This document shows positions 1 through 12,591 of a stretch of 64,000 nt of DNA, piece by piece. A model generated the notes under the pieces. That model was not told where the DNA came from, did not search any database, and saw only the letters and a program-made list of their open reading frames with translations. The stretch spans positions 1,302,001-1,366,000 of the forward strand of contig OX596343.1 of NCBI GenBank assembly GCA_951394405.1. Reading direction: 5' to 3'. The DNA is from Coprinellus micaceus. Its lineage: Eukaryota > Basidiomycota > Agaricomycetes > Agaricales > Psathyrellaceae. Position 1 is the first letter of the stretch; the number at the start of each line of letters is the position of its first letter. The translations under genes were made by a program, and so were the position numbers.

Positions 1-2
1 AT

Positions 3-505
3 GCGGTGATAGTCCCCAGCGCTCGGTCCCAACGCTCCATTATTGTCGATGTTCCTGTCCCGAAGGATCCTTCTCCAAACACCACGACTGACTCGGACGG
101 TTCGAACATGGATTTCCGTGCGGGTGTCCCATCCTCTGCCGCGTTTACCTTCACCAGTATGATAGCCCCGTCGATCAAGATGACGCCAGCGCCCATTACT
201 GTCGAGCCGGATGGCTTGCTGCTGTATACGGCGGAAGCTAGCTATGAACCCGGCACGAGCCCTCTCAGCAGCTGGGTCCCAATTACTGGCTATGACCCGC
301 CTGGCGCAATGGAAGTCCAAGCGCATCAGAGACCACTCGATCTCTTCCAGCGGTTAGTGCTTTGTCTAGCCGCCTTCTAACCTGACTCCCTGATCGTCCT
401 TCCTTTAGACTTGTCCAACGTCGGCTGCAGAGAAGACTGCTCTCCGGCGCGCGGATTTCAGATGACGCAGACGCGTCAATGGATATGGACTCATCTGGCG
501 CTTGA
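3..505 (+). CDS. Snurportin-1-like protein, C-terminal part (gene cut by window edge)
   Basis: Partial gene: exons 3..352 and 409..505, joined in phase (CG|A, Arg), with stop TGA at 503-505. The intron is GT-AG and 56 nt. The exon encodes a stretch beginning DGLLLYTAEASYEPGTSPLS, close to the snurportin cap-binding region (DGLLxYxxxxxYxPGxxPL). It is followed by a hydrophilic tail rich in Arg and Gln (LVQRRLQRRLL) and an acidic end. Snurportin binds the m3G cap of U snRNPs and, with importin-beta, carries them into the nucleus. The 5' part lies outside the window, and the start of the visible exon may hide another splice site. The family call rests on one conserved segment, so it is moderate. 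Confidence 0.55.
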
Positions 506-1466
506 GAGCGGGTCTGGCAGCTATTGGTTTATTCTTCCCATGTACAGTGCTTTCGACGAGGGCCACATGTCCAGGTCACGCCCATCCTGTGTCCACATTT
601 GTACTCGATTTGTACGGTCTTCTGGGAGACAATGTTGAAATCTGATCCCAGGCCTCCGACTCGGACAACACTGCAGGCCCACGATTATCTCTTATCTTCG
701 CTGATCGTCTTGTGGCAAGTCATGGCCAAGGATTCACTCCTCTCCAGCCCCGTGTCCCCCCTTGTAGGCGGCGAGCTGCTGTGAAAGTGGGCTGGGAGTT
801 CGAAAGGCTGGATTGGTAAGATAGCTTAGTCTTCGGACACCCATTCCTGCGTGTGTCCGACTCGGAGCGAGAAAATACCGGGCTGCTCGGCCTCGCTGCA
901 TGCGCACTCTTAATAGACGAGAGATCGCGGGTAACATCCTGCAGTTGCGGACCACAACGTGTGGTATTATTCTCGGGAACGAGAAGCCGTTTGCAACTTC
1001 AGCAACTTACAGGACGGCTTCCTCATGGTTACCCGGTCCCACCATCGCCTCGCCAATCTCTCGGCCCAGTGCAATGAAAGCAGAATCTTGCTGCCCAGAG
1101 CGGTCGATCATATCTCGGTCATTTCCAGGTACAAACCGGCACCCTGTATGTGGTTGACGCTTCTGGAATCTGAAGTGACCTTTTTTGCTTCCTCCGACTC
1201 GGAGTGGTGACGTGAGGTCCGAAGCTCAGACGGTGCAACCGGTCGCCTACCTTGGAATAAGAAGGAAATACATTTCCAACCTGATGAACCGAACGGTAGG
1301 CGCCCCTCTACCCTTTCCCCACGTTCACTACCCCGATTTCCACCGGCACGGTCCCTGTATAAGCCATTCTATTTTTCACGAAAGTGAACGACAACCAGAA
1401 CCCACCCCACACCAGTCAACAGCCTCACTTCCAAGTCCTCTACAGTGTAACGGCCCGAATCTACAA
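506..1466. other. Intergenic, no gene seen
   Basis: This is about 960 bp between the snurportin-like stop and the next plausible start. Only short overlapping open frames on both strands occur, with no splice-consistent chain and no recognisable motif. It presumably holds the 3' end of one gene and the promoter of the next. Confidence 0.5.
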
Positions 1467-2122
1467 ATGTCGCTGTCATCCCCTCGGTCCTTCACAGAGC
1501 AAAGGCTAGCAAACAATGTCACTGGCATCTCTCGCCAGCTCCTCGACTCATTCGCGTTCGCCCAAGTCGACCACCTGGTGGCAGATCTCACTCACATGCG
1601 TCAGTACCTTGCGTCCAAGCTACCTTGCCCAGAAACCCGACCTCTCGACACTGGCGTGGTGAGCACATTATTCAGGCGGTTCGGTGTAGGCAAACGTTAA
1701 TATAGCCACATTTTCAGGAGAACGAACCCCTCGCACCACCCAAAGACCCCCAAATCACTGCGATTCCGGAGTACAAGGGAGTCCTGTATGGCAGGCGGTG
1801 CCTCTCTACCCAAAAAATCATTCTCGAATATCTCCTCGGCCGATGTCTGCAACAAATGAAAACCTGCCTGTACGAGCTCGACCAGACCGAAGCGGCCTCC
1901 TCCCACGTAGAGACCTCCGCCGATTACGTACTCCGAGTCGGGAAAGAGAATGGGGTACCGATCGACGCGGACGGGTTAGACGCCGAGTCCTGTCGACTCT
2001 ATCAAAGAGTGAGGGGCGATCTACACGAATTGGGAGAGGAGTTGAAGGACTTGGATGGGGCTAGGGAAGTCACGGAGGAGTTTCGGCGGGATCCTGAAGC
2101 ATTTATACGTCATCTACGCTGA
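1467..2122 (+). CDS. Small unknown protein, 198 aa
   Basis: Two exons, 1467..1658 and 1718..2122, with a 59-nt GT-AG intron in phase 0. The protein is largely alpha-helical in character, charged, and ends in an acidic coiled-coil-like segment (LHELGEELKDLDGAREV). There is no signal peptide or membrane segment, and I recognise no family. The start is the first ATG of the open frame that gives a sensible N-terminus (MSLSSPRSFTEQR); upstream sequence in the same frame looks non-coding. The model is supported by clean splice sites and continuous frame only. The next gene, SIN3, converges on it from the opposite strand with about 290 bp between. Confidence 0.55.
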
Positions 2123-2410
2123 GGACGGACAAATACGTGTGTTGGGCGCTTATTTTTGTCAGACTGTGATCCGCGATGGTTGTCAGGGAGGCCAGAAGTC
2201 GGAGAAGGGTCGTTCACCGCCGATTACACCGTTTACCAGCCTTTTGCTTTAGGTAGTGGGTGGAGTGACTAGGTCCGCAGCGTTTATCTCATCTACACAG
2301 TAGGATAGTACACAGGCATTATTTAAATAACGTAAAGAACAAAACAACAAATTTACAATACAACGAATGTAATAGAAATACGGACAGGAAAGTGATGGGA
2401 CGAACTCCGG

Positions 2411-5400
2411 TCATGACGACGAGGTAGGGGCACCTTCAGCTGGTGGAGGAGGGGCAGTCACCGCCGCGCTCTCGATGACACTGGCGGTGACAGGAAGGGC
2501 ATCCCGGGCGGCGGTGGGTACGACGGGCTCCTTTTCAACCTTCTTCATCCACTCCTGCCTGAGCTCGTCCCTCTTCTTCAGCCGCTTGAAAGATGATTCC
2601 ATCTCAGTCTTACTCCGGTACTTCCAGAGGAAGTCCTCCGTATTCGTAACATAGAAGAAGCGGTAAGTCCGTACGCAGACCTTGATCTCTAGGTTGCTAC
2701 GGGATGCAACGTCCGGTTGGGCCTGTTTGGCGGAGAGGGGAACGTTCCTACGGCGAGGGAAGGGGAAGAGGGTCAGCACGATAGGCTGGCAGAGACAGGG
2801 GTAGAGACACACCTCTTCAAGAACGGCAATTTCATCTTGGAGGGGGATACCCCTGATGTTACGTCCGCCTAGACCCACGTCAATAAACACGACCAACAGA
2901 GCGATAACAAATCACGTACCGATACGAAAGAGTCAATATACGACTGCCACCTGCCCGTCAACACCTCCGAATCATCGAAGCTCGAATCATCCTTTCCGAT
3001 TAGTTGGACCGTTATCGTCTTAGTATCAGCCAACTGTCAAGTGTCTGCATAAGCGCGTTTCTCAAAATGAAAAAAGAGGGCATGCCGAACCCAGTCTATC
3101 CGGAAAATGTTCTCATCGGGACCCAGGACCCTCTCCGTATTCTGCCTGTTATTCTTCTGATCTTGAGTGGTGGGTGAGACAAGTGACCGCTCCTTCTTCA
3201 AGATCTCCAGCAACTCCTTGCTCTTATGGTCGAGCTGCATAATCTGGAGCTGCTTGATGATAGCCCCGCAAAGCTTGTCCGTGGTGAAGATCTTATAGGC
3301 ACGCTATAAGTGTCCAGCGTTAGTCCTGGATTCCTAACCTGACGGGTCAGGACAGGGCTCACCTGAATGCCAAAGACCGCGCGCATCTGGTCCTCAAATG
3401 CATGTTGCTCGATCTCGTTATTGTACAGCGCCTCTACAGAGTCCAGTAAATGTTGGTAGAAATGGGTTTTGCTGGGGTTGGGGGTATTGAGAACGTTGTG
3501 GGCAGCTGGAGGGGCTATCGAGGACCCGGGGTTTGGTCGACGAGTTTTGGGATCCTGAGCAGCGATTTTCGCGCTCAGATCCTTGAATTCAGACAGTCGT
3601 GATGTTAAAACCTTTTACGCCCGGGTCAGTCGCCAACAAGGAGAAAGGCATCTACAACTGGACGTACCAAGAGTAATCGGACCAACACATAGAAGGTCGT
3701 ATTCGTAAAGAAAATGTACCTCCTAGGATTCTGCCTCGCCTCCCTAATCCCATCGGCCAAGTCCACCGGCGTCACCTCAGGTACGAGTTCCTCCTCCATC
3801 AGCGCCGGTGACTGGGGCCGCGACGTTGCTGGGGACGACCCATTCTGCGCCCTCGTCTTCCGACTTGACTTCGCCTGCTCGGCCTTCAACAACTTCTTCC
3901 TCAGATCCCCCCCAGCGTTCGCCAGAAGCGACGTCGAGGCCACAGCAAGTCCACCTTTGCGGTTCTGTTGTGCGCCCCGGCCGTTTATCTTGGGAGGGGG
4001 AGGGAGAGGGGGAGGGAGGTAGCTGATAGGGATCGGTATAGCGAGTGGGATGGGCATCTCTAAATCGGCGTTGACGCTTGCGCTGTCGGACTCGCTACCC
4101 TCACTCTCGAGGAGGTTGGAGTCGGGTACAGAGAAAGCGGAGTTATAGGCCACGGGGTCGAGGGTGAAGAAGAGGGGGATAAAGCTTCGCAAGGACGCCT
4201 CCAGCTTCCGCCTATCCGCAAAGCTGACCTGTGTCTGCGTACGGTCCATGAACGAGAATGTCAGCTTCAGCGCCTCTTGTACGACGGACAGGTCCATGAC
4301 GAAGTCCAGCTGGTGCCTTGGACGCGTCCGAGCGAAGAGTGGGTCGATAAGCGATGCCCTTGCGGCCATTTGCTCCTCCCTAGCCGCCTCGATCTGGCTG
4401 ACAAGTGCCTTCACCGTGATGGCGCGTTTGTCTGCAACCTTGAATGTAATGGCCTGGTGATCTAGACTCTTCGCGAAATTCCGGGCGTCCACCTCCCTCC
4501 AGACTTTATTCCACTCGCGCTGTGCCCTCTTCCACTCCTCTTCTTTCTGCTTTAACCGCCCGAGGACAACGGGGATGGCGAGGGCGGGGGTATCTTGCAT
4601 CGAGTGGATGACTTCCAGTCCAGCTTCACGGCCATAGATCTTCTTGATTACGCGCTGGTGAATGGCCTTCCACGCTCCGCCGAGGTTGGGCTTCAGCTTG
4701 AAGGACGTCCGGTCGTCTACGTTCATCTGAGCGATCTTGATGGTAATGGGCTCGAGGATGGCAATGGTACGAGTAATGGCTTCAATGTGGAAATCGTATT
4801 CATGTCGTTCCTCTTCGCTGCGGTGAAGGGCTTCTTCGTAGATGTTCTTCTTGTGCGCGACGAACCCTGAATCTTCGCTCGTCCATGTTGGGTGGCAGAT
4901 CCAGTCATCATTGAGAACGGATCGGCACATTTCGTCGCGCCCGGAACAGGGGACATTCGCTTCCTGCGAGCGTTCAGCGGGTTTAGCAAAGGTAAAAGTG
5001 AGTCGACTCACTTCCGCAGGGACCTTGCGATAGCTTCCAAACTTCTCAAAGTAATTAATCTTCCCCGGCCTTTCGATCAAAGGAACGACCTTCGCCTTCT
5101 GCAATTCCACTGACGATTGCTGCACGACATGGTTTTGTTGTCGATCTCGCCTATCGTCCCAGCCCAAGATGTCCTTGAATTGTTTGTAGAGTTCCGAATC
5201 CCCAAGGAAGTGTCGGCTTTCTTTCACCAGGGTCGTCATGTCGATGTACTCTTGTGTGAAAAGATTTACTACCTTGAGAAACTCGTTATACAGGTCGCGG
5301 TTCTCTAGGTGTCGCTTGACATGCTCAAAGAAGTTGCTATCGTCGGGAGGCATAGAAGGGTGAGAAGTTTGCGCTTGAGGAAGGACACCTTGAGAAGGGC

Positions 5401-6764
5401 CCGCAACGATATGTCGTGGATTGTAAGATACCGCACTGGCATCCTGATTGGCGTGTTTCGATTTCTAAAGATGTGTGTCAAACGCCTGGCCAAGATAAAG
5501 AAGCTACAAACGCACCTTTGACGGTGGGACGGACCCTGCGTTGCTTCTTGTCGTCATGATCTCCTTCTCACGCTCCCTGTCTTTGTCGACATTCTTGCGC
5601 TTCCTCTTCAAAGGTGCTGCCTCAAGGGCCGGCGTCATCGTACGAGGCGGTTGGATGTCGAAGTTCTTGTCAGGCATGAACACGCGGAAGTCGTTGGCCA
5701 GGTCCGGTGCATCCTTGAACAGTCTCGAAATCTGGCGCGAAACCTCCGCCTCGTCGATCGACTCCGTGGAATGGTGGTATCGCGTCAGGATGCCAAGGAA
5801 CTGGCGGTAGGTCTCTGTATCGCAACTGGCCTTGATTTTCTGCACGTACTGCACAGCCGGTTCAATCGCTTGGCCCATAATGTAGGGAACCGCTGCCAGA
5901 TCGTCAGTGGGATGCAGGCGACGAGCGCGAAGGGCGATACCATAGTCGGGCGTAGGCTCTGGCCTGGGAGTTGGGGTCGGGACCCCGTTCCCCTGCGTCC
6001 ACCGCATCTGCCCTTGGTTGGTGCCGTTTTGGGTAGAATGCATCGTCCCAGACGGAGTGGTCACAGTGATAACGTTGGAGTTGTACGTTCCTGTTGAGCA
6101 CTCAATGCGGTAGCCTGCTGGCAGGAAGGTGTTGAATCCCTGGATGAGATCTGGGTGCCCGTGGAAGAGGTGGGAAACGCGTTCGATGACCCCGGGAGTG
6201 TCAATCCTGCGCAACATCAGTGCCTGCGTACACCGGGAAAACGGCTACTCACTGATCATTCTTAAACTCCTTCATAATGTCCAGGAATTGGTTGTACACG
6301 TCCGGTTGGCTGTTAAACTGCAGTTTGACCTGATCCAAGTACGTGAGAGCGTCTGTGACATTCAACGGCCGGTCGTGGGGGCTGCCTTCCATGGGTATTG
6401 GGGATTGTCTGCGAGACCTTGTGGCCCTGGTTCGTGGAGGCTCGTCGGCCATGGGGGTTGCTCGGCGAGAGTGTGATGGCGTGGCTTCAGCAACTGTGGC
6501 AGGATTTGGGGTGGCTGGCCCAGCAGCCACAGACTTGGGCGAGGGAGCACGGGAACCGGTCACAACCTGCTCCAGATCCACCGGGGGGGTTTTACCGCGC
6601 TCATGGGAGATTTTAGGAGGGTCGTCTGGAAGAGATGGTTGAGGAGGATCAACAGGCTCCGCAGCTGGAGGTGCAACCGCCACTGCTATATCCTCCACAG
6701 TAGGCGGTACCGGCGCTGGAGACGGTGGTTTGGACGACGATGGGACGAGCTGGTCGACGTCCAT
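2411..6764 (-). CDS. SIN3: Sin3-type transcriptional corepressor scaffold, 1306 aa
   Basis: Sin3 scaffolds the Rpd3/HDAC corepressor complex in the nucleus. Nine exons on the minus strand: 6764..6253, 6206..5516, 5464..5012, 4963..3668, 3611..3363, 3303..3091, 3033..2920, 2868..2813, 2747..2411. All junctions close in phase. Three PAH domains are visible, at about residues 138-205 ([13 protein letters not shown]), 285-350 ([13 protein letters not shown]) and 444-510 ([14 protein letters not shown] region). The HDAC-interaction domain follows at about 530-790 with the hallmark [15 protein letters not shown], then the conserved C-terminal region around FRIDWLADTKTI. The N-terminus is Pro/Ser-rich and disordered. 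The intron at 4964..5011 is 48 nt, stop-free and a multiple of three, so a naive translation reads through it; removing it restores the family sequence before PCSGRD. Start ATG is at 6764 (MDVDQ). An additional upstream non-coding exon cannot be excluded. Confidence 0.93.
4964..5011 (-). other. 48-nt in-frame, stop-free intron in SIN3
   Basis: On the minus strand the segment begins GTGAGT and ends CGCAG, is exactly 16 codons long and lacks stops. Retained, it would insert 16 residues just before the conserved HDAC-interaction motif PCSGRD, which family members do not have. It is therefore annotated as an intron, though retention would be translatable. Confidence 0.8.
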
Positions 6765-7821
6765 GACGGTGAGGAGACAAGGAAGTTGACGGCGGCTGCA
6801 GTGACAACCCGGTTGAGGGTCTGTGCGCCGATCAATTCTCGGCGTGAATAGACACCGTCCTGCACGTGGCGGTTGTGGGTTCCTGTGGGTCCGGACTCGG
6901 AAGATGATGAAGCCATTTGGCAATCGCAATGCTTTGTGGCAATGTTAAATGCAAAGGAGGGTACGAAGAGCGAAATAATCACAAAGGCACGCGAAGGGTG
7001 CACCTGGTTATAAAAAACATGTCTCGTAGGGCTATAGATGAGCCTTAGGCTTGGAGACCGACGGAAGCTGCTCTCTAGGACTCAGACAGTCGAATCCGCA
7101 TCAAGCGTTCCGGTGCTAGAGCTTCGACCGCCCGCGAAAGCGCAATTGAGCTCATGCGCAAGCAGTATAGCAGTCTTCTTTGAATGTGTTCTTGTTTGTG
7201 ATTACAAATGTTCTCCACAGGGCAAAGCCTTCTCAAATCACACACTTGCCATACATGCCCCGCTCCGACTGATCCAGAACACGCACTTTTCTCCTGCAAA
7301 GAACGACCTATCTGGGGCTTCTCACTACCGACCCTGCTTCCCCCTGCCGGCTGGGGTCGGTTACTCGACGACTCACTCGCTTTCCTGGGGGAGAGTGTAT
7401 AATGCGTGTATAAGGTCCTTGGGTAAAAATATTCCTCGAGCGTCGGGCCAGGCTTCGCGATAATAGAAGAACAAGTGGGCGGCGTACAGCTTGGAGTAGC
7501 ACGTGTGCCATGGCGTTTGAGCGCCCTACGAACCAAGAACGCTTTCTCGAGTTCCCGAGACAATACCTGAGTGGTCGTACCTTTGGAGATGCATAGCTGA
7601 CAGATATGCGGGAAGGCCAATCAGGACTGTGTGATAGAGTAACGCCCAGAGCTGTGCAGGCTAGAGTGACCGAGCCAATGAGGTGCCCGGGTTGGCGTAG
7701 AAGGGACAACAGAGAGCGGAGAGCGCAAAGCGGTGGTCTGGGCGACCAGCTGACCGGCCGACGAACAATGGCTTGGATCCCAAGGGACCTTAGAAACTCC
7801 ACATTGCCGATAGGTCTCTCG
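6765..7821. other. Upstream region of SIN3 with unresolved minus-strand protein-like fragments
   Basis: Directly upstream of SIN3. On the minus strand between about 7820 and 7080 several short fragments look protein-like, for example YAAHLFFYYREAWPDARG near 7460-7400, with possible GT-AG sites (donor at about 7385). I could not find one consistent chain of exons. This may be the decayed 3' part of the gene at 7822-8467, or unrelated. Confidence 0.3.
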
Positions 7822-8467
7822 TCATAAAGGATAAGGAACGATTGGGGTTCCCCAGTGAGCAGAGGGAAAGGGGTTCTCGCTCCAGTCATATCGCGTCCTC
7901 CAGGCAGCTAAAATCTCCTGGGTGTGACTGCTCGGGACAGCTGACCGCTCCCCGTGGTTCGGCTGGTTGAGCACTAAATCCTCTTCATTCAAGCGGATCC
8001 ATTCCTTCCCAGCTTTGGCCTCAGAGACCACGGCTCGCCGAGGCCACCTCCACCATGTACCGTCGCAGTACGAGGGGGCTGTGCTAGCCTAACGAATATG
8101 TCGCCCCCTGCAAAGATACTCGCTCCCCCAGGCCCTTGAGGTCCTGCGCTTGCTGGAAGCGACTTCGCAGGCCCGCATCCAACATTGAAGATTCGTATCC
8201 ATGGGAATTGGAGATCCCCAGAGGCTTCGTTGAGAGACTCACCGTGCGTGAGGCGAGATTGAAAGAGGATTGCATGATTGAAGGCTGTTGCGAGATTTGG
8301 CTGATAGTGGAACAGAAGGGGTTTTCAGGCGGGTATATGGGTTTGGATAAGACTGGTTCGGCTTGTAGGCGCTGGAGACGCTGGAGGCAACGCCGGAGAG
8401 CATTTCCGGGGGAAGTAAGGAAAGCCCTCCCATCTTTTGTCGGTCGCGCTCCTAACCTCTTGACCAT
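7822..8467 (-). CDS. Unknown protein, tentative two-exon model, 163 aa
   Basis: Tentative model: exon 8467..8243 ending at a GTGAGT donor, and exon 8088..7822 after a TTAG acceptor, both phase 0. The first exon is Arg-rich near its start (ALRRCLQRLQRLQ), like a mitochondrial presequence. The second contains HTQEILAAWRTRYDWSENPF. The intron (154 nt) is longer than its neighbours, the stop lies soon after, and further protein-like fragments follow downstream. The gene may therefore be longer or broken. No family is recognised. Confidence 0.35.
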
Positions 8468-9090
8468 CTCTTTCGCCGTCGCCGGCTCGAGGAAAGAGAG
8501 CCTCCCGCGCTGCAGAAATGGGAATAAACTAATTAAGTGGCTGTGGGGTTGGAACCCAACGCTGTGGAAAATTTCACGAGGACAAGCGGGCTTGTCTACA
8601 CCGTTGAAGCTATACCCTTCATCCCGGGAGCCCTTGTCGAAGCGTCCTGTCTGCGTCGAAGGTCTCTTGAGTTTGAGGCGGTAGTACTAATGGAGTTGAA
8701 ACTTGGAGTGCCTCGATCAGAGCTTTCAATGGAGTTCCGAGGGTAGTCTATTGTGGGAAGTGCCTCTTCGGACGTTGCGAGGTGCGCAGTTAACTCTAAA
8801 CCTAGCACGAACCGGTACGCTGTCCCTGTGCTCTCTGTTGCGTAGGTTAGCATTTTGACGTCTATCTGCAGAATTAGGGGAACAAACAATTGACCTCCCT
8901 TCGGAAGGCATGGTGGCCCCCAGAGAGTTCGTGACTCGTCATCCAAGCAATCCAGATGAGTTTGCACATGTTTGCTCCGAAAGCCGTCGGCCATGCCAGA
9001 ATTTGTTCGCCGGGGAAATTCCCGTCCGAACCGCCAACTTCCGTGAACCGTGACGAAGAGTCGTCCTCGCGGTCGAGCACGACGAGCACG
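8468..9090. other. Intergenic between divergent genes
   Basis: This 623-bp stretch lies between the tentative minus-strand gene and the uS15m gene. Open frames here are short and conflicting. It presumably contains the uS15m promoter. No repeat or RNA gene was seen. Confidence 0.4.
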
Positions 9091-10000
9091 ATGTTCCGGT
9101 CACTACTCCCCACGCTGAGCAAGGGCTTCCACACGTCTGCCCCTGCCCTCGCCAGCTCGCGAAAGCAGGCCTCCGGCACCATCCGCAAGCAGAACGTCAT
9201 CCTCCAAGCCAAGCGCGCAAAGGAAGCCCTCGCCGACCGCCCCAGTGTCGTGCTCGGCACACGACCCAGCGAGGAAGCCCTCAAATGGCCAAACTGCGAC
9301 CTTGCCAAGGTCCTCGTTGACGAAGAAGCCCTCTTCTCCGCTACCTCATCCTCATCCTCCGCTTCCTCGTCACAAACTGCCTCTTCCTCGACACTCCGTG
9401 CCGTGGGGACCCCATTGGGCGAAGTGCTCATCCCCGCACAGCCTGGGTTCGGCGTCGGAGCTGTCGAAGCCAACCTCCTCTTTAACGAGCTCCCCCGGAT
9501 TTCCGCTGAAGCCCTCACACTACGCCCGAAAGCTGTCGGTGCACCCATAGAGGCCATGGTTAAGCAGGGCGAGCGTTTTGCAGAGGACGAACGTCAGAAG
9601 GTGGAGAATTTCGCGAAGGTGGTGGACTTGCGAAACGCGAATGCGGCAGGTATCGCATTTGAGAATAGGAGGAGGATCATCGAGGCATTCTCAACACCGG
9701 AGAACCCCTTCGACCCAGGGCGTGCTGAGGTTCAAGGTGTGTACCATGTTCCAACGCGAAGTTAGTCGTGTTATAACCCGCTTCGCAGCGGCCTTGAAAA
9801 CCTACCAGATTCGAAAACTCTGGACGCACCTGATAACCTACAAACGCGACGTCGGCAACCGTCTTGGCCTCCGCAAACTCGTTCACCAACGCGCCAAAAT
9901 CCTCCGCTACCTTCGCAACACCAACCGCGACCGTTACGAAGTCGTCTTAGAACGGCTAGCCCTCGAACCTGAGTCAGTCGAGGGGGAGCTCGTCGTCTAG
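9091..10000 (+). CDS. MRPS28: Mitochondrial small-subunit ribosomal protein uS15m, 285 aa
   Basis: uS15 binds 16S-type rRNA in the mitochondrial small subunit. Exons 9091..9736 and 9789..10000 are joined in phase 1 across a 52-nt GT-AG intron. The N-terminus MFRSLLPTLSKGFHTSAPAL is a textbook mitochondrial targeting peptide, which decides the start; the upstream in-frame sequence is not coding-like. The C-terminal third holds the S15 fold: RAEVQAALKTYQIRKLWTHL, then RLGLRKLVHQRAKILRYLR. The intron falls inside the conserved xEVQxAL motif, which confirms the splice. A Ser-rich low-complexity insert near residues 85-105 and a long N-terminal extension make it larger than bacterial S15, as is usual for fungal mitochondrial homologues. 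Confidence 0.93.
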
Positions 10001-10487
10001 GCCTTCACCTCTGTCCTCATACCATATCTATACTCGGTCCTCCTTTGCTTGCGTGCAGTGGTAATAATAATGCAGAGTATATTATACATTGGGTCAATGC
10101 TTGTAATGCATGTATTGAGCGAAACTTGGAAGCGGCATACACAGCGCGATGGGAAGCGACAGAAAACACGCAATCGACGACGGTAGCGAATGTCAGGGGA
10201 TAGGCAGTATGTATGAGGCTGGTGAGTTGGTGAATCAAAACGAAGCGTAACAGGTCCTAATAAAACAAGAGAGCGAGAAAGATAAAACGAAGCCAACAGT
10301 CGTGCAACGGGGATTTCACCATTGACCAGTGAATCCGGCGATTCTGACTATCTATGCGGGTGCCGTCCAAGTTGTAAATTAAAGCTAGATGGTGAGCGAA
10401 GTGAGGCAGTGCGAGTGGGATAGAGGTGTGGAGGTGTAGGTAACGCGAATGGTATGGATGAGTGAGGTATCGCAGCACAATATCCCA
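10001..10487. other. 3'-3' intergenic region
   Basis: Convergent gene ends (uS15m and cyclin). The sequence is AT-richer than its neighbours, with stretches such as GAGTATATTATACATTGG, and presumably holds both polyadenylation regions. No gene seen. Confidence 0.5.
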
Positions 10488-12591
10488 CTACCTTGTCGCG
10501 TACGTGTCCTCGCCGCCCTCCTGCTCGGCCTCGAACTGCTGTTGGTCAGACAACTCCCTCTGGATCTTGACCATCGCCTTGATCCTCGGAAGCTCGCCGG
10601 AGAGATCAACGTGGTGGTTCTCAGGCCAGCGAGCGAGAGCCCATTCCCGCATGAAGAGACTCGCCTTGACAGCCTCGATGAGCGACGAGCATGATAAGGA
10701 AGATGGTGCGGTGCTTACCTTCTGGAAACGCTTGCCAGCGTACTTCTTCCTGAACGCCTCGTGTCGGATAGGCTTCAGGATGTAATTCAACATCAGGTTG
10801 GCAGTAGGGATTAAGGCGCTCTCCTTGTACCCAGAGTAGTGCGCCAGGTTAGCGGTCTGCATCGAGGCATGCATGAGCTAAGCCCGACTCATTCGGAAGA
10901 GGAACACGCCACTCACCCAGTCTTCGAATCCAGTGGCGAGCCTTGCAAGCCAGATCGCAGCACCCGCCATTAGCGATGGGGGAGCGGCAATCAGTCTCCA
11001 CTCCAAGCAGCCGATCTCGAGCAGGTATTTTCCAAGCGTCCGCACAGTGACGTTGTAATCATCAGCCTTGCTAACACGGCGCAAGAAGTGAACAGGGTTG
11101 GGGTAGCTCAAGTTCCAGTCGAGCGTCTTCAAAACATACCGCTCGGCTTGGAGAATCTCGGATTCGGTGTAGGTCGAGTCGGCGACTGAGAGGAAGTGAC
11201 TAACTCCAGGTGAGACGATTTCCTCGGTCTTGGCAGCGATGAACAGGCAGGTAATGCCAACGAGCTGCAGTTTGGCGAGGGAGACGACGCGAGCAGAGAG
11301 GAAGCGGTCAATGATATTGACTGCGAGGAACAGGGTCTCAGGAAGGAGGCGGAACCGGACGTGAATCTGGACCAGCCAGTCAGTCAAGATACCACGCATC
11401 TTCCATGCCAACTCCTTCTGGCTCTCCATGTAGTTAGGGTTGGGCATCGTTTGGAGCTGTGAGTGATCGTAAGTAAATGAGACGGAGGACCCAATGAAGA
11501 AATCTCACCTCCAACTGCCTCATGTAATTGAAAATCTCCACAACGTACTCACTAACCATGAGAGGGTCGTCACCGTCCTCAGCGTCGAGATCGTCCCAAC
11601 CGCCGTGTTCAGGGTCGAACTCGACCTCATTGGCGAAGGCCTCCATTTCGGCCTCTAATCGAGCAGCCAAGGCGGCTTCTGGGTCTTCCTCCTCAGGTTC
11701 TTCCCCGACATGAGGCTCAGGCTCAGGGGCGTCTGACGACGTGCGGCGTTTCTTGAAAACACGCCCTTCCTCCTCGTCATCTCGTTCAACATCGCGACGA
11801 GCGCGCTGGCCACGGGCGCTAGCCTCCGCACGTTTCGGTGGAATCACCTTTGTTTCTTGATCCTTCATCAATAGTGAACGGCGAACGGTGAGACTGGGGA
11901 TAGCGTCGGCGGCGGCGGGGGCATTGGAGGGGTGATCAATGGTCATCGCATGTTCGTCTCGAGTCTTCGAAGGTCTTGCAACGGCAGGCTTTTTCTCAGT
12001 CTTCACCTTGGAAGCTCCTGCCTCCCCAGCCTCCTTGGCATCCTTCCGAGCGATTGGTTTCGAAGCCACGGTACGCAGAGGAGCCCGAGAGCTGACTGGC
12101 TTGGTCTTGAGAACAACGCCATCGTATTCCTTGGCAGTGTTCTCTTTCTCTTTGCCCTTGACGGTGGGCCTCGTGTTCTTGTTGGCCCCTCCGACTTCTC
12201 CGAACGCCTCGCGCTTGCGCTTCACTGATAGTTGCTTATCGTCGCCGCCCGCTGGTTTCGACGACGTGGCGGCGCTTTCGAGGGCTTTGGCCCTAGATGA
12301 GAAGGTTGTGCGGTGGAGTCCTGTGGTGCCACTGGTGGCGGCCTTGTCGGGTGCGCCTCCTGGGGCGAGCGTCTTGCCACGAGCTACGAGTCTTGATGTG
12401 CGTCCTGCATTGGCGTTTTCGTTTTCCTTGACTGAGACTGTCGTTCGAGTAGTCCTGAGCACACGGCGGGTCTGGAAAAATGCAGTGTCGCAACCAGGTT
12501 GTAAGTAATGGATCCTCCTTCGTTCCCGTCCCTTTGTCTGTTAGACAAAGAGGCTATCGGATTCGAGACTCACGGGTATATTGGAGGCCAT
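10488..12591 (-). CDS. G2/mitotic B-type cyclin, 611 aa
   Basis: B-type cyclins activate Cdk1 for mitosis. Five exons on the minus strand: 12591..12574 (18 nt, MASNIP), 12471..11509, 11456..10917, 10856..10719 and 10664..10488. The last intron could instead end at 10674, adding three residues. The cyclin N box starts near residue 338 with KMRGILTDWLVQIHVRFRLL, and the cyclin C box follows (LNYILKPIRHEAF). The long N-terminus is basic and disordered and has two KEN boxes (SVKENENA near residue 15, KEKENTAK near 105), known APC/C degradation signals. An acidic patch precedes the box. The tiny first exon is inferred because its splice restores IPTRRVLRTTR, a typical fungal B-cyclin start. Confidence 0.93.

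Noticed and set aside
3714..4022. Plus-strand frames inside SIN3
   Set aside because: Composition shadows of the Pro/Ser-rich minus-strand coding sequence.
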